A stretch of 64,000 nucleotides of DNA from Paenibacillus amylolyticus (GTDB taxonomy: Bacteria > Bacillota > Bacilli > Paenibacillales > Paenibacillaceae), in assembly GCF_003719335.1 (NCBI RefSeq), contig NZ_RIAS01000003.1:62001-126000 (forward strand). The letters are read 5' to 3'. The first letter of the stretch is position 1. Every line of letters starts with the position of its first letter. A model generated the notes under the pieces. That model saw only the letters and a list, made by a program, of their open reading frames with translations, was not told the DNA's origin and ran no database searches. The translations under genes and the position numbers were made by a program. Below are positions 46,479 to 55,273 of this stretch, in pieces.

Positions 46479-46507
46479 TTGCACAATGGGCAAAATGTTG
46501 CTATGAT
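46479..46507 (+). promoter_or_regulatory. Promoter with direct repeat before the TetR/MMPL pair
   Basis: TTGCAC (46479-46484), 17-bp spacer, TATGAT (46502-46507). TTGCACAATG occurs twice, at 46462-46471 and 46479-46488, the second overlapping the -35. It is a plausible repressor site. Confidence 0.6.
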
Positions 46508-46583
46508 TATTTTCACAAATGAGATACTTGGTTATTTCCTTTAACTCATCTTAAGGAGGCGAACGCATAGGCGGTATAACATT

Positions 46584-47201
46584 ATGAAACGAACGTTGCG
46601 ACACTTAAAAAAAGAAGCCACGGAGAAAGCACTTGCCGGAGTTGCATTTAATCTGACGCTGGAGCATGGACTTGACGGATTCACGGTAGAAGATATCGTG
46701 CAACAGGTTGGATGCTCGCGTAGAACATTTGCCAACTACTTTACATGCAAGGAAGAAGCTGTTGCGCTTGGAGCCCTATCAGTGCCAAATACGGCTGAGC
46801 TTGAACATCTGATCACAGAGATTCCGGACCATGCCTCACTGCTGGAAATTATGTATGAACTGGTTAAAATGCAACTCACGTCCGAATTGATTGGCAGACT
46901 GCATCAACTTGTCATCTTGTCCCGCACCTATCCCGTACTGGAACCTCACTATTTGGCTGCGATGCACAGGCTGCAAACTCAGGCTCAGGAAACCCTGCTA
47001 GACCTGTCGAACGGCCAATACGACGAGATCTATACGTACTTGCTGATTAGCGCCATTTATGGCACCGTGTTGCCCTTAATCGAAGGAAGACTAAATGTGT
47101 TGTTGCCTGGAAAGCAAATCCCTGCCGACTCAAGTTCAGAGGCAGTCCCGTTTGAACAGTTTATGGAAACGGTGTTTGATCATTTGCGAAAAGGGTTTTA
47201 A
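46584..47201 (+). CDS. TetR-family regulator of the adjacent MMPL exporter
   Basis: This 205-residue protein has an N-terminal TetR helix-turn-helix (about 10-57: ALAGVAFNLTLEHGLDG, VEDIVQQVGCSRRTFANYF) and a helical ligand domain. It lies 82 bp upstream of an MMPL transporter on the same strand, the usual repressor-pump arrangement. The ribosome site is odd: the only strong AAGGAGG lies 25 bp before the ATG, with a TAG between, and only weak GGCGG is close. The start could be annotated differently. Confidence 0.88.
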   Translation: MKRTLRHLKKEATEKALAGVAFNLTLEHGLDGFTVEDIVQQVGCSRRTFANYFTCKEEAVALGALSVPNTAELEHLITEIPDHASLLEIMYELVKMQLTSELIGRLHQLVILSRTYPVLEPHYLAAMHRLQTQAQETLLDLSNGQYDEIYTYLLISAIYGTVLPLIEGRLNVLLPGKQIPADSSSEAVPFEQFMETVFDHLRKGF

Positions 47202-47283
47202 CCCCCTTCTTTTATCGTTTTTTAATAATAATCCACCATCGTAATCAACATACTTATATATAGAAGGAGTGCAAAAAAGAGCA

Positions 47284-49605
47284 ATGTCTACCTTATTATA
47301 TAAAATAGGAAAAACCGCTTTTCGCAAACCCGGATATTTTATCATTGGCTGGGTAATTCTTCTGGGGATCGTCATCTCCATGATCAGCATCAATGGCGTG
47401 CACATCAGCTCGGAAATGAAAATTGAAGGAACAGAATCACAGAAAGTTTTGGATCAGCTTGCAAAAGAACTGCCTGCCGCCTCCGGCGGTCAAGGAAGCG
47501 TTGTGTTCAAAGCGTCGGTCAACGAGCGGCTGGATACACCTGAACGTGCAGCTGCCATTATAAAAGGTGTCAGCGAAGTATATGGACTGGAGAAAGTGAT
47601 TAATCCAGCCGACTACGCCGCTGCCCAAGCGAATAACTCAGGGGCATCTGCGGACGCAGCTCAAGCGATGAATATGGCTCAGTCGGCAACGGCCTCTCCG
47701 CCTCCATACGGGCCCTTCATGGTGAATAATGTTCCCGTGCCAGGTGTGTTGATCTCATCGGATGGCAGCACAGCGTTGTTTCAGTTCCAATTCACGATTG
47801 AACAGTCCGCTATTACACAAGATGTGTTTGATTCTGTCATTCAATCGGTCATGAAAGTTGAAGAAGGTACACAGATTAAGGTATTGCCTGGTGAAACGCT
47901 TAAATCGGTGTCCATCGGGGTTGGTTCCGCTGAAATTGTGGGGCTGGTTATCGCCGTAATCGTACTGCTCATTACTCTTGGTTCCGTTGTTGCAGCGGGT
48001 CTGCCACTGATCACAGCCCTTCTTGGTGTCGCTATTGGGGTTGGGGGAGCATTCTCGATCTCCAAATTTGTTGATATGCCGAGTGTGACATCCGTTCTAG
48101 CTCTGATGGTAGGTTTGGCTGTTGGCATCGACTATGCACTTTTCATCGTCAACCGTCAGCGCCGGATGATTATTGACCAACGCCTAAGCGCACAGGAAGC
48201 TACCGCACGGGCAATTGGCACATCAGGCAGTGCCGTATTTTTTGCTGGCTTAACCGTCATTATTGCCCTCTGCGGTATGCTCGTCATTGGACTCACTTTC
48301 TTGTCCACGATGGCACTCGTCGCAGCGGCCACGGTACTGATCAACGTATTCGTTGCATTAACCTTGCTACCAGCCTTGCTCGGCCTTGTTGGTGAACGAA
48401 TCTGCTCGAAGAAAGCTCGTGCGAAAGCTACTAACTTATCAGATGCCTCAAGTCATGGCGTGGCCAACAGATGGGTCAAATTCGTCATTAAAAATCGCTG
48501 GGCGACCGTTATTGCGATTATTCTTGTTCTTGGTTTTGCTGCTACTCCGATTACAAAAATGGAAATGGGAATTCCAGGTGCTTCGTCAGCAAACCTGGAT
48601 ACGGACGCAAGACAGAGCTATGATGCCATCTCGAAAGGTTTCGGTGAAGGGTTTAACGGACCGCTGATCCTGGTGGCTGAACCACGTAATGCGTCTGCCA
48701 AAATGACACCAGAGCTTCTGGGCGGACTCGCCATGGAGCTGCAGGGTCAGAATAACGTAGCTCAAGTCTCACCTTTAGGGATGACGGAGGATCTGGCTAT
48801 TTTCAGTCTGATTCCCAAGACAGGTCCTAATGATAATGCAACGAAAACGCTAGTCAACGACCTGCGGTCGGCAGACTCTGGCATGGCTAAAACGTATGAC
48901 GTTAAACTTGGCGTGACCGGACTTACCGCTGTAAATATTGATATGTCTGCCAAGCTGGCTCAGGTTTTCCCGATCTATGTAGGAATCATCATTTTACTTT
49001 CATTGATTATCTTGTTGCTTGTGTTCCGTTCGATCATCGTTCCGATCAAAGCAACGATTGGTTTCCTGCTTAGCATTCTAGCTACGTTTGGTATGACAAC
49101 CGCTGTGTTCCAATGGGGCTGGTTGCACTCCCTCTTTGGTTTCGATACAGGCGGTCCGCTACTTAGCTTCATGCCAATTATCGTAACAGGTATTCTCTAT
49201 GGTCTTGCCATGGATTATCAGGTATTCTTGGTTAGCTCGATGCGCGAATCCTATGTCCATGGTCACCGCGGAACTGAATCCGTCGTACATGGTTATAATC
49301 AGGTTAGTCGTGTCGTTGTTGCCGCAGCGGTTATCATGGTTTCCGTATTCGCTGGTTTTATCTTTACTGATGATGTCATGATTAAACAGATTGGATTCAC
49401 ACTCGCGGTGGGCATTTTGGTTGATGCTTTTATCATTCGCATGGCTCTGGTGCCTGCCATTATGGCGATGTTTGGCGATAAAGCTTGGACTCTTCCGAAA
49501 TGGCTGGATCGTATCTTGCCTAATCTGGATGTGGAAGGCGAAAAACTAATTGCTAGCCTTAATACCCAAAACGAAGTTAAGTCGAAGTCAGGTTCCGAAT
49601 CATAA
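47284..49605 (+). CDS. MMPL/RND-superfamily exporter (YdfJ type)
   Basis: This 773-residue membrane protein has 12 predicted helices in two repeats, each with a large outside loop after the first helix. The proton-relay Asp/Tyr motifs typical of MMPL proteins are GLAVGIDYALFIVNRQR (first repeat) and LYGLAMDYQVFLVSSMRE (second repeat). It exports lipids or amphiphilic drugs. ATG 47284 has AAGGAG 14 bp upstream; an overlapping GTG at 47269 is less likely. Probably controlled by the upstream TetR protein. Confidence 0.92.
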   Translation: MSTLLYKIGKTAFRKPGYFIIGWVILLGIVISMISINGVHISSEMKIEGTESQKVLDQLAKELPAASGGQGSVVFKASVNERLDTPERAAAIIKGVSEVYGLEKVINPADYAAAQANNSGASADAAQAMNMAQSATASPPPYGPFMVNNVPVPGVLISSDGSTALFQFQFTIEQSAITQDVFDSVIQSVMKVEEGTQIKVLPGETLKSVSIGVGSAEIVGLVIAVIVLLITLGSVVAAGLPLITALLGVAIGVGGAFSISKFVDMPSVTSVLALMVGLAVGIDYALFIVNRQRRMIIDQRLSAQEATARAIGTSGSAVFFAGLTVIIALCGMLVIGLTFLSTMALVAAATVLINVFVALTLLPALLGLVGERICSKKARAKATNLSDASSHGVANRWVKFVIKNRWATVIAIILVLGFAATPITKMEMGIPGASSANLDTDARQSYDAISKGFGEGFNGPLILVAEPRNASAKMTPELLGGLAMELQGQNNVAQVSPLGMTEDLAIFSLIPKTGPNDNATKTLVNDLRSADSGMAKTYDVKLGVTGLTAVNIDMSAKLAQVFPIYVGIIILLSLIILLLVFRSIIVPIKATIGFLLSILATFGMTTAVFQWGWLHSLFGFDTGGPLLSFMPIIVTGILYGLAMDYQVFLVSSMRESYVHGHRGTESVVHGYNQVSRVVVAAAVIMVSVFAGFIFTDDVMIKQIGFTLAVGILVDAFIIRMALVPAIMAMFGDKAWTLPKWLDRILPNLDVEGEKLIASLNTQNEVKSKSGSES

Positions 49606-49632
49606 CGGATTTTCAATAATATATATTCAACA

Positions 49633-49670
49633 AAAGACCTCCTCAGTTCACAGTTCATGAGGAGGTCTTT
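49633..49670 (+). terminator. Terminator of the MMPL gene
   Basis: AAAGACCTCCTCA / TGAGGAGGTCTTT, perfect 13-bp arms, 28 bp past the stop. Confidence 0.9.
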
Positions 49671-49707
49671 ACATTAACCCTATTTTCTAACACAAACAAC
49701 TCACACC

Positions 49708-49737
49708 CCTCAATACATGCTATAGCATGTATTGAGG
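49708..49737. repeat. Perfect 30-bp palindrome with MarR-type operator core
   Basis: Arms CCTCAATACATGCTA and TAGCATGTATTGAGG with no loop. The core CATGCTATARCATG recurs at 51334-51353, in shortened form at 51441-51456, and partly at 51561-51576. It lies just past the marR-type stop and has no U tract. Confidence 0.7.
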
Positions 49738-49764
49738 CACTTTAAATTCCTATCTTAAATTCAC

Positions 49765-50190
49765 CTAATCCTCTCGCACATTCATATACAATTTTTCTAA
49801 TATGGCTTTGAGCTGTTCGAGTTCCTCGGGTTCTATCCCTCGTGTAACATAGTTATGAGCGTCTTTGACTGTTAACAACAAATTTTGTTTCACTTCTTCC
49901 CCTTTTGGAGACAAATACAAATGGTGTGAACGTTTATCTTGATCATTAACGATTCGTCGAACCATTCCTTTTCGTTCTAATGAATGAATCATTCGGACGA
50001 CAGTCGTTTGATCCCGATCGATAGCCTCAGCCAGCTCTTTTTGAGTCGTAGCTTTATCGATATCCATATAAGAAATAATACTCCATTGTTCAGGCGTGAC
50101 CTCGTAAGGTTTCAATTGTTTGATAAAATAATTCGTAAGCTTGAGATCCGTCCGGTGAATTAAAAAACCAGTCACATTGTATAAGTCCAT
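49765..50190 (-). CDS. MarR-family regulator
   Basis: The 141-residue protein has the MarR winged helix (SIISYMDIDKATTQKELAEAIDRDQTTVVRMIHSLERKGMVRR split over residues about 37-80) and helical dimer ends. I start at ATG 50190, preceded by GAGGG at 7 bp. Several copies of a TATA-centred palindrome occur near it and around the doxX-type gene, so it probably controls that gene. MITE copy 2 lies 118 bp upstream of the start. Confidence 0.88.
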   Translation of the reverse strand: MDLYNVTGFLIHRTDLKLTNYFIKQLKPYEVTPEQWSIISYMDIDKATTQKELAEAIDRDQTTVVRMIHSLERKGMVRRIVNDQDKRSHHLYLSPKGEEVKQNLLLTVKDAHNYVTRGIEPEELEQLKAILEKLYMNVRED

Positions 50191-50307
50191 TGTCGTACCC
50201 TCATTCATCATTTTCTTACACCAATTATAGGCGATCTGAACGAATGTTACAAACGACACTCATCAAGGAATGGGCGGCTTTAATGATTGTTATGCATATG
50301 CCTAGCT

Positions 50308-50469
50308 AGGGCGTGTCTTGAAACCTACTGAAGTGCATCTTTTACCCCCTTTTCGCCCCCTGCTACGTCACTTCCCCTTGACGTGCCCCGGCACGCCTGC
50401 GGGAAACTTCCTTGCTTGGAACGAAAATTCGGCAAAATTTGCTTTCTTCAGCGTTTTCAGACACACCCT
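50308..50469 (-). mobile_element. MITE-like element, copy 2 (inverted)
   Basis: Same 162-bp element as 41997-42158 in the opposite orientation, about four differences by eye (ends AGGGCGTGTCT and AGACACACCCT). TA lies on both sides of the GGGCGTG/CACACCC ends, fitting a TA duplication. It lies between marR and the broken response regulator. Confidence 0.85.
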
Positions 50470-50949
50470 AATCGATTTCAAATTTATATCCTAAGCCCCA
50501 TATCGTTTTGATCATTGAGGATGAACCCGCCGAAATGTCATCCAGCTTTTCCCGAATTCGTTTGATGTGGGTATCTACGGTACGATAATCCACACTATAA
50601 TCGTAATTCCATACATTTTGAAGAATATTCTCTCTCGAAAATAACTTATCTGGTGATGTGGCTAAATAAAATAACAATTCGTATTCTTTAGGAGTTAAAT
50701 GAATCTCTTTCCCTTTGGAAGACAATTTGTGATCCTCTTCCACAATAAAATCACGCAATTTCAATCTTCGATGAGAAGTAATGTTCTCGTGATTCACCAC
50801 TTGTTTTCCCCGAACCACACTTTTAATACGATGAACGACTTCACGAGGACTAAACGGTTTGGTGACATAATCATCCGCGCCTGACTCAAAACCTTGAATA
50901 ACATCCTTTTCACTATCTTTTGCAGTTAAAATAAGGATAAGGGTTGTCT
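50468..50949 (-). pseudogene. OmpR-family response regulator remnant
   Basis: The frame begins mid-receiver (TLILILTAKDSEKDV, GADDYVTKPFSPREVV) and continues into a complete winged-helix output domain (RTVDTHIKRIREKLD, IWGLGYKFEID). The first half of the receiver, including the phospho-acceptor Asp, is missing. The homology starts directly beside the doxX-type stop, and no kinase gene follows. The TAG stop is formed at the edge of MITE copy 2. A GTG at 50818 might still yield the DNA-binding domain alone. Confidence 0.8.
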
Positions 50950-51294
50950 TTAGAAAAAATAATACTGTGATACAATCAAGCTAAGAACAAACAGAACAAT
51001 TGCAGGAATGGCCTTTTGAATTGGATCTTTAGCTAGAACAATCAAAGTAAAGGCTCCAGCAAGCATTGTACCTCCCAATAGCAAACCGGCCCAAAATGCA
51101 ACACCAGGTATCCATATGCCAGCAAGCATACCGATCGCCCCAACAATCTCGAACGATCCGGTCAAAACATTAAAAAATGAGGGCAATCCAAAACGTTTGA
51201 ATTCATCGGCCATCTTACCCGAAAGAATTTTGCTTCCTGTAACCAGGAAAAAGAGGCCTAACACAACCTGTAAAACCGTAATAAAAATGAACAT
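50950..51294 (-). CDS. DoxX-family membrane protein
   Basis: This 114-residue protein has four predicted helices and the DoxX pattern (ILSGKMADEFKRFGLPSFFNVLTGSFEIVGAIGML in residues about 25-60). DoxX proteins are small membrane partners in thiol/redox stress and are often MarR-controlled. ATG 51294 follows AAGAAGG. Two palindromes of the CATGCTATARCATG type lie upstream (51334-51353, 51441-51456), pointing to the MarR protein at 49765-50190. Confidence 0.85.
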   Translation of the reverse strand: MFIFITVLQVVLGLFFLVTGSKILSGKMADEFKRFGLPSFFNVLTGSFEIVGAIGMLAGIWIPGVAFWAGLLLGGTMLAGAFTLIVLAKDPIQKAIPAIVLFVLSLIVSQYYFF

Positions 51295-51333
51295 AACAAA
51301 CCTTCTTTCAATTGAGTTATACATATAGATTGG

Positions 51334-51353
51334 ATACATGCTATAACATGTAT
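51334..51353. promoter_or_regulatory. MarR-type operator upstream of doxX-type gene (site 1)
   Basis: ATACATGCTATAACATGTAT is a near-perfect palindrome 40 bp before the doxX-type start, and shares its core with 49708-49737. Confidence 0.65.
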
Positions 51354-51440
51354 TGGGTTTGTGGATCTGCATATGAAATATCCTTCTTCAGCTCACTAGC
51401 ATCTCTCACGTTTAACAACACCCCTCAATCTCATTCATCT

Positions 51441-51456
51441 ATATGCTATAGCATAT
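51441..51456. promoter_or_regulatory. MarR-type operator upstream of doxX-type gene (site 2)
   Basis: ATATGCTATAGCATAT, perfect palindrome with the same GCTATAGC core. The remainder of 51295-51624 contains only this, site 1 and the terminator at 51548-51590. Confidence 0.6.
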
Positions 51457-51547
51457 ATTTTGTTTTAAATTTAATCTAATGTCAACTCTAAAGTGTAACT
51501 TTTAAGAAATATAATCATTCATACACTATCTGTATAAAAAAAGCCAA

Positions 51548-51590
51548 ATCACTTTCAAATGCATGCTATAACATATACTTGAAAGTGATT
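51548..51590 (-). terminator. Terminator of the amidotransferase gene with operator-like loop
   Basis: AATCACTTTCAA / TTGAAAGTGATT stem, with a T-rich tail on the minus strand, 35 bp past the stop at 51625. The loop contains GCATGCTATAACATAT, another copy of the MarR-type motif. Confidence 0.75.
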
Positions 51591-51624
51591 TTTATGTTCT
51601 ACCTCCCTATCCATCGAACAAGAA

Positions 51625-52374
51625 TCAAGCCGTAATGTCCTGCACAGAACTGTTAAATCTTGCTGAACTGCAGGCACTGACAAAAGCAGCAAATAGCTTC
51701 TGACTGTACTCGTCCACGGCATAACTATACTCCGGATGCCACTGAACCGCGAGTACGAACGAATAGCCCGGCATGACGACAGATTCAACCAATCCATCCT
51801 CTGCAATCGCTACAGCCACTAATTGATCGGACAGCGTTTTGATGCCCTGATGGTGATAGCTGTTAACCTGAATCTGATCCGTCTGCAAGATATCATGAAA
51901 CAGATTATCTTTTTCAATATGTACGGAATGCACGAGATTGGTATACGGAGGTTTTTGCTGATGAATAATCTTCCGATCTGCATTAAATTCTGTGGGGATG
52001 TCCTGGTATAACGTTCCCCCTAAGATTGCGTTAAATAGCTGTAATCCACGGCATATGCCGAAGGCTGGTTTACCGAGCGCTATCACTTTTTGAAAAAGAA
52101 CAACCTCCATCCGGTCCCGCTCTATGCACAGCTCGCCACAGACGCTCTGCAACCTTTCATTGTAGAGTTCCGGATGAACATCATGTCCGCCGGTAAACAG
52201 GAATCCGTCAAAGGCGTTCGCCAGCGTTGTGATCATGTCCTCGTCTGTCGTTAATGGCAGCATTATCGGTATGCCCCCTGAATCTTCTATGGCCTTCATA
52301 TAATCAGGAAGCATCCAGTAACTTTTTTTGTCCGTGTCATACAAAGGCAGTACCCCAATCATCGGTTTGTTCAT
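51625..52374 (-). CDS. Class I glutamine amidotransferase-like protein (peptidase C26, PuuD type)
   Basis: The 249-residue protein has the nucleophile elbow GICRGLQLFN (Cys about 107) and the His-Glu pair QWHPEYSY (about 218), as in gamma-glutamyl-GABA hydrolases. Such enzymes release glutamate from gamma-glutamylated amines and can act in putrescine breakdown. No other Puu genes are nearby, so the substrate is inferred from family only. ATG 52374 follows AGGAGG at 9 bp. Confidence 0.88.
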   Translation of the reverse strand: MNKPMIGVLPLYDTDKKSYWMLPDYMKAIEDSGGIPIMLPLTTDEDMITTLANAFDGFLFTGGHDVHPELYNERLQSVCGELCIERDRMEVVLFQKVIALGKPAFGICRGLQLFNAILGGTLYQDIPTEFNADRKIIHQQKPPYTNLVHSVHIEKDNLFHDILQTDQIQVNSYHHQGIKTLSDQLVAVAIAEDGLVESVVMPGYSFVLAVQWHPEYSYAVDEYSQKLFAAFVSACSSARFNSSVQDITA

Positions 52375-52567
52375 CTCAAGCTACCTCCTGATTTATATTG
52401 GATTCAACGCTTCATTGGTTGTTTATGTCATGTATGTTGCTTTAGATTTATATTCATATGTTTGCTTTATTTTATCAGACTTCCGGTTGAACAAAATGCA
52501 CAAAATCTTGCATTCCCCTACCCGTTACATCCGTTGTTAGCATTAGGAAAATTAGAGAATAACGCCA

Positions 52568-52592
52568 AAAAAGCCGCTATCGCAGCGACTTT
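52568..52592 (-). terminator. Terminator of the HelD-type gene
   Basis: GCCGCT / AGCGAC stem (52573-52578, 52584-52589) with a T run on the minus strand, a third relative of the 20979 and 23426 terminators. The 339-bp spacer 52375-52713 shows nothing else. Confidence 0.75.
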
Positions 52593-52713
52593 CTTATGAC
52601 GTTATTAAAAGCGAAACTCGTTGAATCAACTGTTGCATCTGGACAGCCGCATGTCAGCCGATTTAAATAAATTCGCAGTTGAGGCAGAGATTTATACTAT
52701 GGAAAAGGTGAAC

Positions 52714-55134
52714 TTAGACATTTTTTACATCATACAAATCTTCAGGTAATGCCTGCACAAAAGGTGACCAGCTTTTCAAAGTATAGAGATGCAACCGATG
52801 CATAGCGCGAGTACAAGCCGTGTAGAGCAGTTTACGGTCATATTCTTCCCCAAATCGAGCTGCGGAGGCATCATATACAAGTACTGCATCGAATTCCACA
52901 CCTTTGGCAAGGTACACGGGAATGACCATCACGCCTTTTTCAAACTGCTCCGTGCCTTTCGTAATCAGCTTTAGTCCCTCTACGCCGATCTCTCGTAAAC
53001 GTTCATATGCAAGGTAACTCTCGGCTGCCGTTTTGGTTATGATGGCAATCGAACGAAAACCCTCTGTCTGAAGCGCCTTAACGTCAGATTGGATGAACTC
53101 ATCACGCTGATTCTCTCCTGCCTTTGCCCGGATTAAAGCCGGTTTTTGATCCCTTCTGTCAAAAGCCACAATTTCATCGCCGCCTAGCAGCATTGCTCGG
53201 GTAAACTCGACAATTTCGCGAGTCGAGCGATAGCTCTGTACCAGCCGGATAAGCGTCGTTTCTTTGTCTCCATATAGACGGATTAAAGGAGAATCGGTAG
53301 CAGCAAGTTCTGTAGCCTGCATATAGATCGCTTGCCCAAAATCACCTAGTACCGTCATGCGGGCACGAGGAAACAGCTTTTTGAGATATTCATATTGGAA
53401 CGCCGAATAATCCTGACCCTCGTCGACGAACACATGACGGATATCCGTGTTGATTCGCACGCCTTCGATCATTTCTTTTACATATAAATACGGGGTAGCA
53501 TCTTCATGAAACAGCTTGTTCTGACGCAACATGTCTTTGGTTTGTTTGCAGATTTCATCCCAGTGAGGTGGAACTGCCGCTCCATTCGTACGTTCTTGAT
53601 AAGCTACGGCATCTACAAATAGTTGTTCATAAGCTGACTGAACATTGACGAACTTGAACTTTCGTACACGCTGCCTCAACGGCTTGAACGTCTGTTTCAC
53701 TATTTTTCGCCGTAGCAATTCTTCTTCTCGTTCCAGAAAATCAAATGAGCCTTCATCCAGATCAGGGTGTTTGCCAGCATTCTCCCGTGCTGCATACTGC
53801 TCCGCCACTTCGAACACAGCCTTTTCCTTGTGCAGCTTACCGTATGCATCCGCATAGTCGTCCGTGTCGAGGTAATTTAACTCTTCCTCCACCCAGTCCG
53901 CTTGTCGTTCCTGTTGCTCTAGAACAGTCAGCTGTTTCAGTAGCCATTCCTGTAATAACAATATACGGCTTGGTAACGAAAGGTGGATATCATACGTAGA
54001 GAATTGTGCCTTCATTTGAGCTGAAGTAATAAACTCCCGTTCACGGAACCGAATGCCGATAAAGTTTAACCCTTCCCGTCCAAGCCATTCCCCATAGTTC
54101 TTCAAAGCTTTCATAAATTCCGCGGATGCTTTATAGCGAATGCCTTCCATACGAGCAGCGTAACTTGGTTCCCCACCAGCAGTAAGCACATACTCCATTT
54201 GGTCAAGCGGATCTTCCGGTCTCAAACTAGATCCCAGCCAATAATTCAAATACTCCTGAAACGTCGTCTGTTGAATGTTCTCTTCACCTAGCTCAGGCAA
54301 TACACTCGAGATGTAACTGGCAAACATCGGATTTGGCGAAAAAAGAACCATCTGATCCGCCTTGATCGTCTGGCGATGCTTATATAATAGATAGGCCACT
54401 CGCTGAAGCGCGGCGGATGTCTTCCCACTGCCTGCTGCTCCTTGCACAATCAGCATTCGGCTGTGATCATTACGGATAATCGCGTTTTGTTCCTTTTGAA
54501 TCGTGGCCACGATGCTTTTCATCTGAGCATTCGCACCTTTGGAGAGCACTTCCTGGAGCATGGCATCTCCAATTGTTTCACTCGCATCAAACATACCCAG
54601 CAACTGACCATCCTGGATTTGAAACTGACGTTTCAGTTCAACCGTCCCCTCGATTTTTCCCATAGGTGTCTCATAATCTGCCGAACCGGAGCCATAGTCA
54701 TAATACAGACTTGCTATCGGCGTACGCCAATCATAGATTAGAAAATCCAAGCCTTCTTTGTCCGTAAAAGAAGACACACCAATGTAAATTTGCTCCGTAA
54801 AACCAAGACCCTTTTCCTTAAAATCTATACGTCCGAAGTAAGGTAAAGGCAACAAACGGTTTACATTTTTCCACTGCTGCACTAACAACTTATGTCCACG
54901 TTCACGCTCAGCAAGTACTCTCGCTTGCTGATTAATTGTATAAAAGGCTTCTTCAAAATCCGTGTATGAACTCGTATTGATCGTGACTTCTTCCCAGAAA
55001 CGTTTGCGAATTTCCGTAGCCTGATCTGCAAGACCTTCAACTTGGGGTTCAAGTTCATCAAGTCTCGCCTTCAATTCATTTCGCACGTAAGCCAATCTTT
55101 CTTTTTCCAATTGCCACTCGTTCGTTTCTGCCAT
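52714..55134 (-). CDS. helD: HelD-type UvrD/Rep-family helicase
   Basis: This protein of about 806 residues has a long N-terminal coiled coil (about 1-85), Walker A GAAGSGKTS (about 225-240), and motifs HVFVDEGQDYS (DExx), LVQSYRST and the C-terminal VEFDAVLVYDA and LLYTACTRAMHRL. The architecture matches Gram-positive HelD, which binds RNA polymerase and recycles stalled complexes using ATP. I start at ATG 55134; a GTG 15 bp upstream would overlap the GAGGAG site. Confidence 0.9.
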   Translation of the reverse strand: MAETNEWQLEKERLAYVRNELKARLDELEPQVEGLADQATEIRKRFWEEVTINTSSYTDFEEAFYTINQQARVLAERERGHKLLVQQWKNVNRLLPLPYFGRIDFKEKGLGFTEQIYIGVSSFTDKEGLDFLIYDWRTPIASLYYDYGSGSADYETPMGKIEGTVELKRQFQIQDGQLLGMFDASETIGDAMLQEVLSKGANAQMKSIVATIQKEQNAIIRNDHSRMLIVQGAAGSGKTSAALQRVAYLLYKHRQTIKADQMVLFSPNPMFASYISSVLPELGEENIQQTTFQEYLNYWLGSSLRPEDPLDQMEYVLTAGGEPSYAARMEGIRYKASAEFMKALKNYGEWLGREGLNFIGIRFREREFITSAQMKAQFSTYDIHLSLPSRILLLQEWLLKQLTVLEQQERQADWVEEELNYLDTDDYADAYGKLHKEKAVFEVAEQYAARENAGKHPDLDEGSFDFLEREEELLRRKIVKQTFKPLRQRVRKFKFVNVQSAYEQLFVDAVAYQERTNGAAVPPHWDEICKQTKDMLRQNKLFHEDATPYLYVKEMIEGVRINTDIRHVFVDEGQDYSAFQYEYLKKLFPRARMTVLGDFGQAIYMQATELAATDSPLIRLYGDKETTLIRLVQSYRSTREIVEFTRAMLLGGDEIVAFDRRDQKPALIRAKAGENQRDEFIQSDVKALQTEGFRSIAIITKTAAESYLAYERLREIGVEGLKLITKGTEQFEKGVMVIPVYLAKGVEFDAVLVYDASAARFGEEYDRKLLYTACTRAMHRLHLYTLKSWSPFVQALPEDLYDVKNV

Positions 55135-55183
55135 ATCCGTTAACCACACTCCTCAACCCATTTTTGTGGAGAAAAAAAGCGCG

Positions 55184-55212
55184 TTGACAAATCGAAGAAT
55201 TCGATGTATGAT
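55184..55212 (+). promoter_or_regulatory. Strong SigA-type promoter with central dyad
   Basis: TTGACA, exactly 17 bp, TATGAT. The spacer carries ATCGAA-gaa-TTCGAT, a perfect dyad suited to repressor binding. It drives the short unit 55219-55404. Confidence 0.85.
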
Positions 55213-55228
55213 TATTTTAGGAGAAATA

Positions 55229-55273
55229 ATGATATACCAATTCATATTCCACGAATTTCAACTGCGCTCATGA
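55229..55273 (+). CDS. Candidate 14-residue small ORF
   Basis: ATG 55229 lies 5 bp after AGGAG at the very start of the predicted transcript, and the frame (MIYQFIFHEFQLRS) ends in TGA overlapping the next ATG. It could be a real peptide or a leader. No family is recognised. Confidence 0.35.
   Translation: MIYQFIFHEFQLRS

Noticed and set aside
49708..49737. The 30-bp palindrome as a terminator for the convergent MMPL and marR genes.
   Set aside because: No U tract on either side and no loop; the MMPL gene already has a strong terminator at 49633-49670, and the core matches operator sites elsewhere.
41997..50469. Reading the two inverted MITE copies as ends of a composite transposon.
   Set aside because: No transposase lies between them, and the enclosed genes look like ordinary chromosomal functions; each copy has its own local TA-type junction.
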